A DNA stretch of 64,000 nt, taken from assembly GCA_029961685.1 (NCBI GenBank), contig JARWKL010000015.1, forward strand, positions 24,893,220-24,957,219, written 5' to 3'. Made by a program: the position numbers and the translations under genes. The notes beneath the pieces were generated by a model, which saw only the letters and a program-made list of their open reading frames with translations, was not told where the DNA came from and did no database searches. Source of the stretch: Aristolochia californica (Eukaryota > Streptophyta > Magnoliopsida > Piperales > Aristolochiaceae). This document shows, piece after piece, positions 12,476 to 25,200 of the stretch; the stretch's first letter is position 1; every line of letters starts with the position of its first letter.

Positions 12476-14853
12476 ATGGCTTTTCTTCTGCCTCATCTTT
12501 CGCCTTCTCTTCTTCTGCAAACCTCCGCTGTTAACAGACCCACCCTTTCAGTTATCCGCCGCGGTCCTCTCCCCTCCTCCGCCTGCGGAGCAGACCACTT
12601 TTTTTCTATCGCCCAACAGACCAAACTCGAGCCACCGACTGTTCGGAGTGCGCCCAATAAGGACCGCCCTGGCTCGCAGGATAAGCGTAAGGATGATTTT
12701 TACCTTAATCTTGGAACTGCCGTGCGGACGCTTAGAGAAGATTTGCCGCTCTTGTTCTTTAAAGAACTCAATTACGACATTTACAGGTACTAGTTCTCGT
12801 TATTAGATTGCAATTTTTCCTTCTTTAATGTCTGGCGCGTCTTTGATCGGGTGAAGGTTTCACCCGATAATTAAAAATTTAATAAGTTGAAAGGAAGACT
12901 AGCAGTTGCATAGTTAGTGTACTCTGAAAAATAAAAACTTGATATCTACAATATAATTATCCTTGTTCTTTAATGTTTATGATGTTAATTAAAAGATTGA
13001 AACTGTTGATGGGTCATTTTTTAGTTCGCTAAATTACTTTTGGACCTTGTTAGGGAAGCTAGGAAAATACCATTAATGGTCAACGGAGTTAAATTAATCT
13101 GTCTTCTGTGGGGCGTATCTATGTGGAAAGGTAAACTAGAAGTTGCATAGAAAGTGTATCCTGAAAAAGAAAAGCTCGATATCTACAACGTAATTATCCT
13201 TGTTCTTTAATGTCTATGATGTTAATTAAAAGATTGAAACTGTTGATGGATCATTTTTTAATTCGATAATTGTTTTTTTGGACCTTGTTAGAGAAGCTAG
13301 GAAAATACCATCAATGGTCAATGTGGAGTTAATTTAAGCTGTCTTCTGAGGGGCGTATCTATGTGGATTTCAGATTTCCTGAGGAATCATATGGCTTACA
13401 CTGGTTTGGACTTGCTGGCACACTGTAATCACTAGAATCCAAACGTAATAAGTGAAAAGTCTTTTGCTTTCTTAATCAACTATATAAAGAAGGTCACACT
13501 GCTACTTTTCTAATATAATTTGATGGTAATGAATAAATAGGTTGATCCCAGAGGATCTATTTCCACAGAGGTGTTATGATCATTTTTAACTGAATGACAG
13601 TCCCTCTGCCGAATACCCTAAAGTGTCATTCATGTATGTTTACAAGTCCTTAGTTTTATTATTTGAGTTCACAGGAATGTGAAATGCAAAGAAACATGCA
13701 TATGTGAGTTGGTGTCAAAAGCAAAAGAAATTTTATGAGTTGGCTAATCACGGTAGTTCATTGGGACAAATAGTTTGCAGGTAAGCTGTATGAGTACTAA
13801 AATCAAAGCCCAGATGTGTTTTCCGTTGAATTCATGCTAATCTGCCTTTGCTTATGCTAGGAGGTTTCAGCTTTAACCCTTACTGACTTGTGAACAATGT
13901 GATAAAGGGCTGAAAGGGCCAAAGCCTATGAACCTGCTCACTGTGATGTTCTCTGTCTTGCATCAGTCATGGGTTTCATATATGTTTTCCCAAACGAATG
14001 CAAAGATCTTTCAAATGAAGTATTCCTTTTGTCAGATTTTAAACTATTATTCAACTTTTGATGATTTTACTTTTTGCCCATTTTCATCTTTTCATATTTA
14101 TTGCTGAGGCATAATGCTGTGTTGATTGATAAAAAGTATAAGAAGTATCTATTATCCTGGTACCACTCACATCTAAATTGTTATACAACTGGATATTTTA
14201 TGTGGTCTTATGGTTGTTTTGCTGCCTCAGTATTTAATGATGCTTATCTGTCAACTGGAGTCATGAATGTGGTTGAATCTAGGCATCTATGCTGTTTTCT
14301 CATTGAATACAAAGCAATCCTCTGGACTCTGTTTTAATGTATCAATTGTTTTTCTTCTTGCTGTAGTGATGATATAACATTTTCTGACCCTTTGAACACC
14401 TTCCATGGAATTGAGAATTACAAATTGATATTTTGGGCATTGCGTTTTCATGGCCGAATTTTGTTTCGGGAGATCTCTCTTGAGGTGTATAGGGTCTGGC
14501 AACCATCAGAAAATGTAATTCTCATCAGATGGAATTTGCAAGGTGTCCCACGGGTCCCCTGGGAAGCAAGCGGGCAATTTCAGGGGACATCACGGTATAA
14601 ACTAGATCGAAATGGTAAAATCTATGAGCACAAAGTCGATAATTTGGCATTTAATTTCCCTCGGTCACTCAGACCTGCAGCTTCTGTGTTGGACTTTATC
14701 ACTGCCTGTCCCGCCAGCCCAAACATGTCATTCTTATGGGATTCATCCAATGTGTACTCGTCTTCTTGGCTGAAATTCTACCGTGCAGTGAGGGAAACCT
14801 TGGACCAAGAAGAATATGTGCTTGGCCAAGAAGGATTGGTCACTTGCTTGTAG
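12476..14853 (+). CDS. DUF2358 family protein, putative plastid
   Basis: Two exons, 12476-12786 and 14367-14853, join across a phase-2 GT-AG intron to 265 aa. The N-terminus is rich in Ser, Pro, Leu and Arg with few acids, as in chloroplast transit peptides (inference). From about residue 75 the protein reads RTLREDLPLLFFKELNYDIY, then DDITFSDPLNTFHGIENY, and later WEASGQFQGTSRYKLDRNGK, hallmarks of the DUF2358 group of SnoaL-like plant and cyanobacterial proteins of unknown biochemical role. The 1580-bp intron holds a tandem duplication. The start is the only ATG before the conserved region in this frame. Confidence 0.85.
12891..13366. repeat. Tandem duplication in DUF2358 intron
   Basis: Two adjacent diverged copies (about 12891-13126 and 13127-13366, ~238 bp each). 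Both run from AGTTGCATAG through TTATCCTTGTTCTTTAATGT and TTAATTAAAAGATTGAAACT to GGGGCGTATCTATGTGG. The units differ by substitutions and short indels, so the event is not recent. Confidence 0.92.
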
Positions 14854-16459
14854 TTATAGTGGTCTCATTTGTCAAAGAAACAACAATCATACAGTCACCC
14901 TTCATTTTTTGTTTATGTATTCGTAGAACATATTGTATATGTACAGCACCCTAGTGAGGGAAGGGGAAGTACAGAGGCAGGCAAAAGTGTTTGTATATGG
15001 GCTCCTTCAAAGTACTAGGTTTACTTGATAAGTCCTACAGTTGGAAAATATCTGTTATATTGTATATACAGGGACAGCTATTTACCGTTCACACATTTTG
15101 TAATGCTCAGTGTATGAGAATAATTAACCAAATTTTATTCCAGAATATCCTACATTATCATATATGGTAGGTTATTCTTTTTCTTCTTCTTGAGATACCA
15201 AATTTTGGGTAATGTTTCTCAGTTTGTAACTCAATCAAGTCTTGTGAATTTTTATTGGGCCTAATCAGTCATCTAGTATAGTGGTTATGCAAGTGTTTGC
15301 ATTAGGTTATCTTGCTCATGAATCACATTTGAAGATGTTCCCACTTAAGAATGCTGTATGTAAGATCTTGATGGGACAAATAATGGCTTCATTGGCAGCA
15401 AACGTGGCAACTTTGCAGGTTTTGTGACTTGATCTTGTTTTATTGGGAAACAAAGGTTCATCTTTGTAGATTCCCTTATTTAAGTTGGTTATGAATACCT
15501 AAAACAAGAAAGCAAAAACTCGTGGGAGTTACACCAGTTAGATGCAAATATTATGTTCATGCACAGTAGTGGATTATAAATCAGGTAAACTGACTGAATA
15601 AGAATCAATAAGGACCTCTTCTTATTGTGCAGGCACTGCACGTTATAAATTTCCCAATCTCCAAAACTCAAAGTTATGTTCCTGATTTTATATATATATA
15701 TATATATAAAAACAATAATCATTCTCTTTTTTTTGAATTTTTCCTTACGTTTTCTTCAACTGATAGTCGGTTTTCTTTAATTCTTAGATGGTCCACTTTA
15801 ATGTAAATCTTGAATTTGCTTTTAAGATACTTTTAAGACATTTGGGGCTCTCTCATGGATTAGAATTTTTTCTCTGCAAACAGTTTTTCTGTAATTCATA
15901 GACTCCAACACAATAGAAGTCTATATTTCTTCTCTTGAACTCTTATGTAAATGCATTGGGTGTACTTGATAGTAAGTATTTATATCTTCTACTTACTCAA
16001 ATATCCTATTTGAGGGTTGAATGGTTCCCATTAACTGAGCTCACCAGGACTCTTGTCCCTCTCCTTCATGTGTCCATATTTCAACTCTCCCCAGGTATTG
16101 CTTGCATTTGCCATGATTTTGAAACATCATCTTATACCTGCTCAATTATCCTATTGGGTTTAAATATTTCCATTAACTGAGCTCACCAAGAACTCGAGTT
16201 CCTGATAATTAACTGCATCTACCATGAATCCGACCTTAGAGAGCTTACTTACAAACTACTAAAATATGGTTCATAAGTTTATGATTTTCCATTTGCACTA
16301 CTAACAGTACAGAATAGTGGTTATGATCTTGATAAAGCAACATAAAAAATAAAAATAAAAAGCCAACCCGGGTATTCTAATTAGTGGAAAATTCCTATGA
16401 AATTAAAAGAAAGTCTCTTTATTAAAGTCAACCCGGGCCTCTACTGAACCTCATTCGGG
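14854..16459. other. Intergenic between convergent genes
   Basis: The 3' ends of the DUF2358 gene and the minus-strand QRT3-like gene face each other here. There is an AT dinucleotide run near 15689-15708. No supported gene or RNA. Confidence 0.5.
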
Positions 16460-18568
16460 TCACCCACTAAAAGCCGAATTCTGGTCCACCCACACATATA
16501 TCTTAGCCGGAACCGCAGAGTCCGTCTCCACCACAACCCGGTTCCCCGACGTGGCCCTCATCGCATGCCCAAAGAAAGCCGATGAGCTGGTCTCATCCGG
16601 CAGCAACGTGTATTGGGCATGCTTGATCATGTCAGGGAACAAGAGCACGTCCGAGAAATCGACAGCCATCATTGTACCATTCCCTTGCGCCCACCCCTTC
16701 CCAACCGTCGACCGAACCCTCATCCCCCGTGCACTGTTCCGGTCCACCACGACTTGGTTGACCGTCGAAAACGGCACCTTCGATTGGTCCAACTGCACAA
16801 TGTCCACCCCCTTGTCACTCCCGGAGAACACATTGTCCACCACCGTGACACCACTGATCACACCCTTAACGGACTTGAGCAGTACAGAGGCGTCGTCCAG
16901 GAAGAACGAACCGGATATCACGAGCTGAACCGGGTCCTCTGCGACTACCCCGGTGTAATCCAAATAACAATTTAGAATCCGGGTCTGGCTCAACCCGGGC
17001 AACCGGACGTAAATCCCGGTTCCTCCCCAACCGGTGGCCTTGTTGTAACAGTGCACTCCGGTGAGAGTGTTGGCCTGGCCGGCCACCATGATCCCGACGG
17101 CAGCGGAGAAGATCACGACGTCGGTGACGACGTTGTCGTTGCCGGCGAGGGTGATTCCGACGCCGGAGAATTTTTTCTCTCCTGCGTCGCCCCCCGAGGT
17201 GATGTGCTGGCCGATGAATGAGTTCTTTATTAGAGTTTCGTGGCCGCCTTGGACGAGGATGCCGTCGGTGGTGAAGTGGGCGATGTAGCAGTTGTCGATG
17301 GTGGTCCGTAGGGAATTGATGACGGAGATGCCGCCGCCTCTGAAGTTCGAATCCAAGAGCAAGTCCTTGAGGGTGATGAATTCGTAGGAGGAAGAGAAGG
17401 ATTCTTCTTGTGGAGATAGTGAGTCTTCGCCGTCGAGCTTCAGCTTTGAAGAAGAAGATGGCCAGAGCTCGATCAGATGCCGGTCTGTGGGGAAATCGTC
17501 TGACGCTCGTAGAGATCCTCCGTGAATCTGTTTTTTTTTTTTTTTTCACTAAATTAAATAATAAAAAACAGACCAGGCCCTGATCCCGCGTACCAAAACT
17601 CCAAAAGCCAAGTAATTTTTCCAATTACCACAAACTTATTGAGATCATGAACACAAAGAATTTTTGTGAATTTTTCAACTGATTAAATAGAAACATAAAA
17701 ATTAAAAATTAAAATTAAAATAATTAAATAATTAAACTACCATGAAATTTCCACCCCCGGAGGAGGGGAGTCTGAGGGGCTGGCTGATCTTGTAGGTCCC
17801 ACCTTCGAGGTGGACCTGAGAACCGCCAAGATCAGGGATGCCCGGCATGAGATATCGACCGTTGGGAGCTTGGAAAGCGTCCGAGATTGCTTTCAAGATC
17901 GCATCCGTGCTGTCCGATTGTCCACTGGGGTCCGCACCGTAAGACGTTACATGGTAGACGCATGGACTTGCTGGGGCCTACGGGAACAATTTTACTTAAC
18001 ATCAGCTCGGCGGTAATGGCGATCGTCGGAACCGGAAAAACCAGGCGAAGAGTTTACAGCAGAAATGAAGAATTTCGGATACTGAAGAGACTAAATGAAC
18101 AGAAACTGTAAAAGCCGTTAGTACGGGTAAGGAAAAAGAATTTTTTTTTTCCAGAAATGATGATGAAAAGACAGAAGAACTAGTCCGAGTTTCATCCTTC
18201 ATGGAACACCAGAAAAGCAGAAACGTGGAGCAGAGAGAAAAAGACGTGGCTGCAAGCGGAACCCTTCTTCACCCTTGTATTTCTCGGAGTCTTAGAAGCA
18301 ACTGGAAATGGATAACAGATAAGAAGAGGAGATCGCAGAGAATAAGAAAGATTACCGTGGGCGAGCTCGCGGAAGGCGATACTGCATTCTGGGCAAGAAA
18401 TGCGGCCTTTGTCGCCTCCAGTTTTCGTATTTTTTTATCAAGAAATCTGCAGCGGAGGTCTTTCCCACCTCTGGAACCCACTCCATAGCCATGAATCGGA
18501 GCCAAACCAGAGAAGAAGACAAGGAGGAGACACAACACGGCAGCGGCTCCCCCCATTGTTATTCCCAT
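16460..18568 (-). CDS. QRT3-like polygalacturonase / pectin lyase-fold protein 2
   Basis: On the minus strand three exons, 18568-18356, 17977-17741 and 17527-16460, join in phase 0 to 505 aa. Exon 1 encodes a signal peptide (MGITMGGAAAVLCLLLVFF) and a basic linker. Exon 2 has VTSYGADPSGQSDSTDAI, the pectate-lyase-3 type N-terminal motif. Exon 3 starts GGSLRASDDFPTDRHLIELW and contains GHETLIKNSFIGQHITSGGD. It is clearly paralogous to the gene at 10215-11962 (same intron positions, similar beta-helix region) but diverged, so not a recent duplicate. Secreted pectin-modifying function is inferred from family. The acceptor of exon 2 is the least certain junction. Confidence 0.88.
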
Positions 18569-21216
18569 CCTTCGCTACTCTTCTTCTGGGTCTCGAAGAG
18601 AAGGAAGAGAAACGCGGGACTTAAAAAGAGCGAAAAGAGAACATGAGAAGAGAGTCTTCAATTTAGATTTTCAGACGAAACGAGTCACACGTACAGTACC
18701 GATTACTTCTTTATACGCGAGACGAGGAAGAAGAAGAAGAAGAATCCCCTTTCCCACTCTCAACACTTTTAAAATCTCTACACCATTAAAGCAGAATAAG
18801 AGAAAGAAATAAAGAATTTCCCGAAAACAAAGACGTCCTTACAACTGTCAAAAAGAAAAAAAACCTGTAAGAAAATGGGTAGAAACAAGGCATCAGGGAG
18901 TCGGTCGGCAACTGCTCCTACCCACCATGTAATTCTTCTCTCTGCCCCCTTATGTTTTTCTAGCCAAGCCACTGCGGAAAAACTAACCAGAATTACAGTC
19001 TCCGCAACCGCCCACTCATGGAAGAGGAAAGGGAGGTTCCTTTATTATTGGAAGATGTTCGTGAAATTCTTGTTAATGATGCAGGCAACCATGGAAAGTC
19101 TTGCTTGAAGAAAATGACTAATTTATTGAGGAGAAGGGAAAGGGTAAGAATCAATGCTTGAATTAGCTCGAGTTTTCAGTTGCTTCAGCTGGTGCTTTTA
19201 GAGGTTGGAAAGATGAGAAGGAAGCTTCCCTTGTGCCTGTAGCACGTGGCCATTCATTTCTTAATAAAGTCACTTGCATAATAAAGAAGATTGAAAAGAG
19301 GGAAAAAAGAAAAACGCTGAGAAAAGGCACAAAGAGCAATGCCAAAATAACTTCTGTTTGGGAGAAGGGGACACCATTGATGAAGTGACAGACATTCCCA
19401 CATGGGAAGGCAACCAAAAGAGGTAATGCCAGAGGAAGTCAAGAACTTTCAGATTTAAGACTCCCAAAAAAAGTCAAAACCATCTTAAAATCACTACGAC
19501 ATCATCCAAAGAACGAAACGCAGTTAGGTCAATCGCCTAACTGGAATGCGAATTACAAACCCAGATAGATACCCTGAGATTTTAGAAGATGGGAAGATGT
19601 TGACCTGGAAGAACCCAGAGGAAACTGATGCCTGAGCTTCTTGCTTTGTCAAGCACATTAGCCATCTTTGCATCCCGGCCATACACCAAAGTAGAGCTGC
19701 GTTGTCGCAAAATTGTGCTACCCATCTGATGTTTCTTTGAAGCAAATATTTTTAAGGAGGATGAGCTACAGAGAGAGAAAGAGAGGGTCTTATGAATCAA
19801 CATAGATACATGAAAGCAAACACATCAGTGTTTCGTAACAATCATCATCACCTCGCCCTTGTAATAGACCATTACTACAAAAAAAAACGAAATAATACAT
19901 GGCCAATGGTGGTGGTGGTGGTGGAGGTGGTGGATAAGGAATTAGACCCCTGTACATACAAGATTAGTAAGGCTGGAAAAAGGGGACGACTAACACATAT
20001 ACATACCTCATGTTGGGTCCCCCCGTCACAAATGTACATATCAAAACAACATAAATTTGAAAACCCTCATCTTTTATCCTTCTAGTGGGATTGGCGGTGG
20101 CGACCAACTCGCACCACAACTTCATTTACAATATGAAGAACCCCATGAGAGAAAATTGTCAGCTTCCAACTGCAGAACCACAGTCCCTTTTTAATTTGTG
20201 AACTACGCACATCAACACAACAAGTTCTACTAAATCTTTTAACACAAATAAATATCCACATTGCATGATGAAAATACCGCTGTAAAGAAAAGAAATTTGA
20301 ACAAAGATGTGACAAAGATAAATGCTTCTTGGATATCCGATCATAACAATAAATTATGCAAGCAGGTATAAAATTATAAAAACTTAAAGAACATCTAAAT
20401 TACTGCAGAAATACATGAAGTAATTCAGGAACCAGAATCACATATCCCATTAATTTACATAAAAGCAGCAGAAATACTACCTGAGTCTGGATCTAGACTA
20501 CACACAGCAGGTACATAACAACGACGTGAATCACCTATTTAATATTTGAATATGGAAAAAATGGTTACTTGTAAACAATCAGATGTCACCCACAAAATTG
20601 AGGAATTGGGAAAGAGAAGCTTTTTAAATAAGAAATATGGATAACACAAGTAATTATGTTTCTTATATTATTTCTTCATGCTCGTCTTACCTGGCATCAA
20701 GCTATATGCCCAAAAAATTCAGTAGCAATAATCAGAATATTAAAATCAATATGATCCTTAGAAGGATATGACAATATCATCAGTGCAACAGACACTATGC
20801 TAGCATTAGAGTAACAAAGACTATGCAAGCATTAAGCAGTGAGACATTCAACAAAGAATAGAATAAAGAAAGACACTGCAAAACTGATGAAAGCTCTAAT
20901 ATGGATTAGTAAAGTATCAATGGGGGTGGAAGCATAGAATATAGAAAGACACTGCATTGCTGATGGAAACGCCAATATAGATCAGTAAAGTTTCAATGAG
21001 GGTGGAAATAAGATGCTTCCCCAGAGACCTAAGCATGCAAATTCTGATTCAAAATCAAACTCTGAATACCACAACAATCTAAATAAACATTTTCAAGCGA
21101 GACTAGAAGAGCTTCAGCTAGATGCTTACCTATACACTAATTGTACACATGCATGAGAACACGAGCATTGCCCAAGCAGATTCTCCGCTGGATGCCACTC
21201 AACCTGGCCCCAAGTC
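18569..21216. other. Intergenic: promoter of QRT3-like 2 and 3' flank of EAF1
   Basis: The left part is the upstream region of the minus-strand QRT3-like gene. The right part lies beyond the EAF1 stop codon and probably includes its 3' UTR; a good minus-strand splice donor (TATAG then GTAAGC, near 21127) suggests a 3' UTR intron. No other gene supported. Confidence 0.4.
20861..21010. repeat. Tandem duplication, 76-bp unit
   Basis: Two diverged copies starting at 20861 and 20937, both with AGAAAGACACTGCA, a CTGATGRAA segment and GTTTCAATGRGGGTGGAA-like ends, just downstream of EAF1. Confidence 0.8.
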
Positions 21217-22179
21217 TTAGCCTTGGCCAGAATTTGATGTCCGACTGTATAAATTTCCTTGTGCATGTCTCTGCTGTTGTTGCTGTTGCTGCTGCTGAGG
21301 TAGCTGCTGTTGTGGTGGGGTTTGTGGCTGTTGCTGCCACTGACCACCTATGTTGTTCCCATGTGCAGGCATTGTACCACCAGACAACTGTCTCTGAACC
21401 AATGGTTGGCATGGTTGCGGCCCGAGTTCAGACCCAGCAGAACTTGTTTGAGGTGAATTCCCCACACTTGTCAATTGAACCACAGGAGTACTACTATCAT
21501 ACAATGTTGGTTCTGCCTTCCATTGAGAGGGTGAGGTGGCAGAGGAGGAGACTGAGTGACTTATACTTGATGCATCAATACACTGAGAAACAGCTGAACT
21601 TGCTCCCATTTGGTTAACTTGAACTTGATCTGTTGGACCTTGAACTGAGGCCTCAGAAGAGGCCGATTGACGATTACTTTGTGGAAGCATTCTCTGCATT
21701 GACTGCTGTGACTGACTAGCCTGACGAGGCAATGGAGAAGGAACTGCTTGCTGGGTCCGTAAGGTCTGATTGGATGTAACTTGAGGAACCTGACCCTGAT
21801 TGTTGCCATCCATATGAGGTGGAATTTGTGGATGCTGCTTTTGTGTAGTACGAGGAAACAGCTTTTGCTGTTGTGTACTTGGGTTTGAAAGTTGAGGTGC
21901 CAACTGTTTCCCAGGTTGAACAAGGCCTGGCCCTGAACCACCACCAGAATATAGCCCTTGGCTTTGCATCATGTGCATGGCTGGTTCACCTTTCTCAGAC
22001 AATTGACTTCCAGGGGAAAGGCCATTTGCATGGGACGAATCCACAGTGAGATTTTGATGCATCATCACGCTACTTCCTCTGCCTAACCCTTTCACATGTT
22101 TAGGCTGCTGCTGGGGGTGTGACTGCTGCCGACTTTGTGGGTGTGGCCTCGGGTGCTGCTGTTGTTGCAGCTGCTGAAG

Positions 22180-22234
<55 letters not shown>

Positions 22235-25200
22235 TGTTGCTGAAGTTGTTGCTGTCTCTGACGATGCTTCAACATCTGATTGGGGAGAGTCCCAGTAGGT
22301 GGAGAGTTCCGACTCAAGCTATGAGTATGTTTTGCCTGAACAACTTGAGACGGAATGGGATTCATTGGGGAAGAAGATGGGGTTAAAGGGTGTTGAATGT
22401 TTGGATGGGGAATTGATGCAGGCGGCACAGAGGCAGGAGACCCATTTTGTATAGGAGATATAGGGTGTTGAGACTGGGGAACAGAAGAAGTGGACGTAAA
22501 CTGTTGCTGTTGTTGGTGCATGAGTCGCTGTTGCAGATGCCTTTCCTTGGCTAAACGAAATGCATAGGCCTGCTGCTGCGGACTTGATGAGTTAGAACCT
22601 TGGAGATGAGAGTGGTGGGGACTATTAAGAACATGTGGCTGCTGTGCCATCTGATGCTGAGGTGGATGTTGCACAGGGAAATTCTGGACTGCAGTAGCGA
22701 CTGTTTGATTGGTGTAGGCAGTGCTAAGGCCGTTGAAATGAGTGGATACACTCTGACCAGTCACTTGTGGGACCTGCATTTGAAGCTCCTGCACCATCAA
22801 ATGCCTCTGATCTTCTGCATTCTGACCAGGCTACAAACAGAAAAGAAGAAAACACATTCATTTTACATAAATGAAATCCACAAGGTAATTAATAGCAAGT
22901 AATAAATAAATGGAACAAAACACAGTATTAGGATAATAAGCTCACCCTGATCATCGCCAATGTGTCACGAGACCTCAACATTGAATTTGCTTGACCAGAT
23001 ATGGGCCCTGTATGCAGATTAACTGGGCTCGGGATTCCTACTCCTGAGGAGGAAATCATGCCTCCGGAGGAAACCATGTTCAGCATGCCTGGGGAGCCCA
23101 TACCCTGAAACCCTGATCGTGGCATCCCCATGCTCCTATTCATTCCACACATCATGCCCATCCCATTTCCACCAGGTAGCATGCAAACCCCACGGTCATT
23201 TCCCACTTGCACTGCACCAGAAGTAGATATAGCAGGCTGTTGAATGTTCCTGCCAGAAATCATTTGGCTATACTGTTGAAGTCGTTGTTGTTCATCCATT
23301 GGTAAAGAGGCGGACCTTGGCACCCCAAACCTGTGAGCATCTCTGGCAAAAGCATGTTCTAGTTGCCTTAGCACTAATTAAAATATAGAAAGCACTCTTA
23401 AGTTCTGTTAACGTTAATACCTTGGAGACAGATTGAGTGAAGTTGATGAAGAGGGCACTCCATTTCCAAGAACCATACCAGATGTTCCTTGTATCATAGA
23501 ATTAGCACCAGATGTAGGCAGCCCAGTCCCCACAGACCTTTGATTATTTGGAACTGCTAAGCTGTTAGGATGAGAACCCTGATACCCCAGGGAGAGAACA
23601 TCTGGGCTTGATGCAGGTGCATCACAAAAATCAAGTGGCCTTCATCACATCAATAAGAACCAGTCACAGATTTCCAATCAGGAACATGTTAAATTCAAAA
23701 CATGCAGGAAAAATAAGTAGCAGCAGAAAATGGGTACTTACGTTGGAATTGCATTTGAGTTATTCGAGCACACTTGAGAAAGAGTATGAAAATGTGAACT
23801 GTGGACTGGGGTCAATTGTTTCCCTTCCTGGTTATCATTCTGCACATCAAATAAAACTGTAAGCAGCACTTCAAAAATCTTAAGTAAAATACATAAAACA
23901 GTAAGCATAAAACTGAAATGCCTATGTAGAGTCTAACAGAAATCAACTGCTCAACCATTATTCTGACAAGAGAGAGAGAGAGAGAGGGGGGGGGGGGGGG
24001 GGGGGGGGGGGATGAGAATGAGAGAATTCATGGCCTCATGTTCAAACTTCCTTCTCATTTTTTTCTTTTCAAACAAGACACTCCCTTCTCATAAAACCAA
24101 ATAAACAAATTGAAAAAAAAAAGCCAACTAAGAACTCAACCTAGTCAATTCTCTAATGGATTTTGATTCAAGAATCATGCAAACTAGATCTCGTCAATCC
24201 AACTTTGCTCCTTTTATGTTTTGAATGTTGATTACACAGGCACATATGAATACAATAACCTTCTCCTGCAGAAACTCAAACCGCCTTGCACTAGAAACCC
24301 TCCATGTGGCCATTGAGCCAACCGCTCAATCCACAAAATAACAATTAACACTTGTTTTTGGGTGGGGGGGGGGGGGGGGGGGGGGGGGGGAGAGCTCACT
24401 GGACGTAAAATTAATTAATGAATATTGCAGAAGATGTTTTGCAACTGAAAAAGAAGAAAAGAAAACGCATTAGACATAATCTAAAAAATAGCAAATCAGG
24501 AATTAACCTTGGTTCTACGAGTATGAAGTTGCTTTCCAATCAGAATAATTTTCTCAAAGTGAGCTTTAAGCATATCCTCTTCCATAGGTCCCTGCAAATG
24601 TTGAAACAACTGTCTTGCACTGCCCTGGTGTAGAGTGCCACCACCAACACAAGACTGGATGGATTAGTTTAACCAGGCAGGCAAATTATCAATTAGTGAT
24701 ATATAGAGCCTAACAACAAAAAATATTTTAGAAATATAAACAGAAGGGATTTAAAGAGTTATGAAAATAATTATAAACATGCCTTTGGGATGCCAGGAAG
24801 AGTGGATGGATAAGGTTGAGATGAGCCGGAATCTTCAACACTGTCGGCCCCATCACCAGAATTTTGATCCATTAGTATCTTGTGCCTCTCCTTGCATTCT
24901 TTAGGTTTACGGAATGTACACTGACAATTTCAGGAGGGAAATAATATCACTTACAATTTATTACCAAAAAATCCATACAAAAGATATAAACTACAAAAAG
25001 CCAAGAAGTTGAATAAATCCTTCATCACAGGCAAACAACCAAAAATTTGAAAAACTTCACCTTGAAATGCAGAGAACTATTCATAGCATCACTTACTAGC
25101 TCCCAGTTGGGACCCATATCATGCACTAGAACAACGAGTGCCTGAGAAGATACAACCAGACATTTAAGATGATTATAGTACATAAAAATATAATCTCAAA

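Noticed and set aside
12215..12520. Overlapping frames on both strands before the DUF2358 gene
   Set aside because: They lie in the presumed promoter/leader, are low in conserved features, and match no family.
16551..16975. Plus-strand frames opposite the second QRT3-like gene
   Set aside because: Antisense shadows of its last exon, with no family resemblance.
19792..20344. Frames on both strands at 19.8-20.3 kb
   Set aside because: Low-complexity (GTG/GGT runs) and without conserved motifs; more likely EAF1 3' flank.
22135..22386. Plus-strand frame with a long poly-Leu run
   Set aside because: It is the antisense reading of the EAF1 poly-Gln tract.
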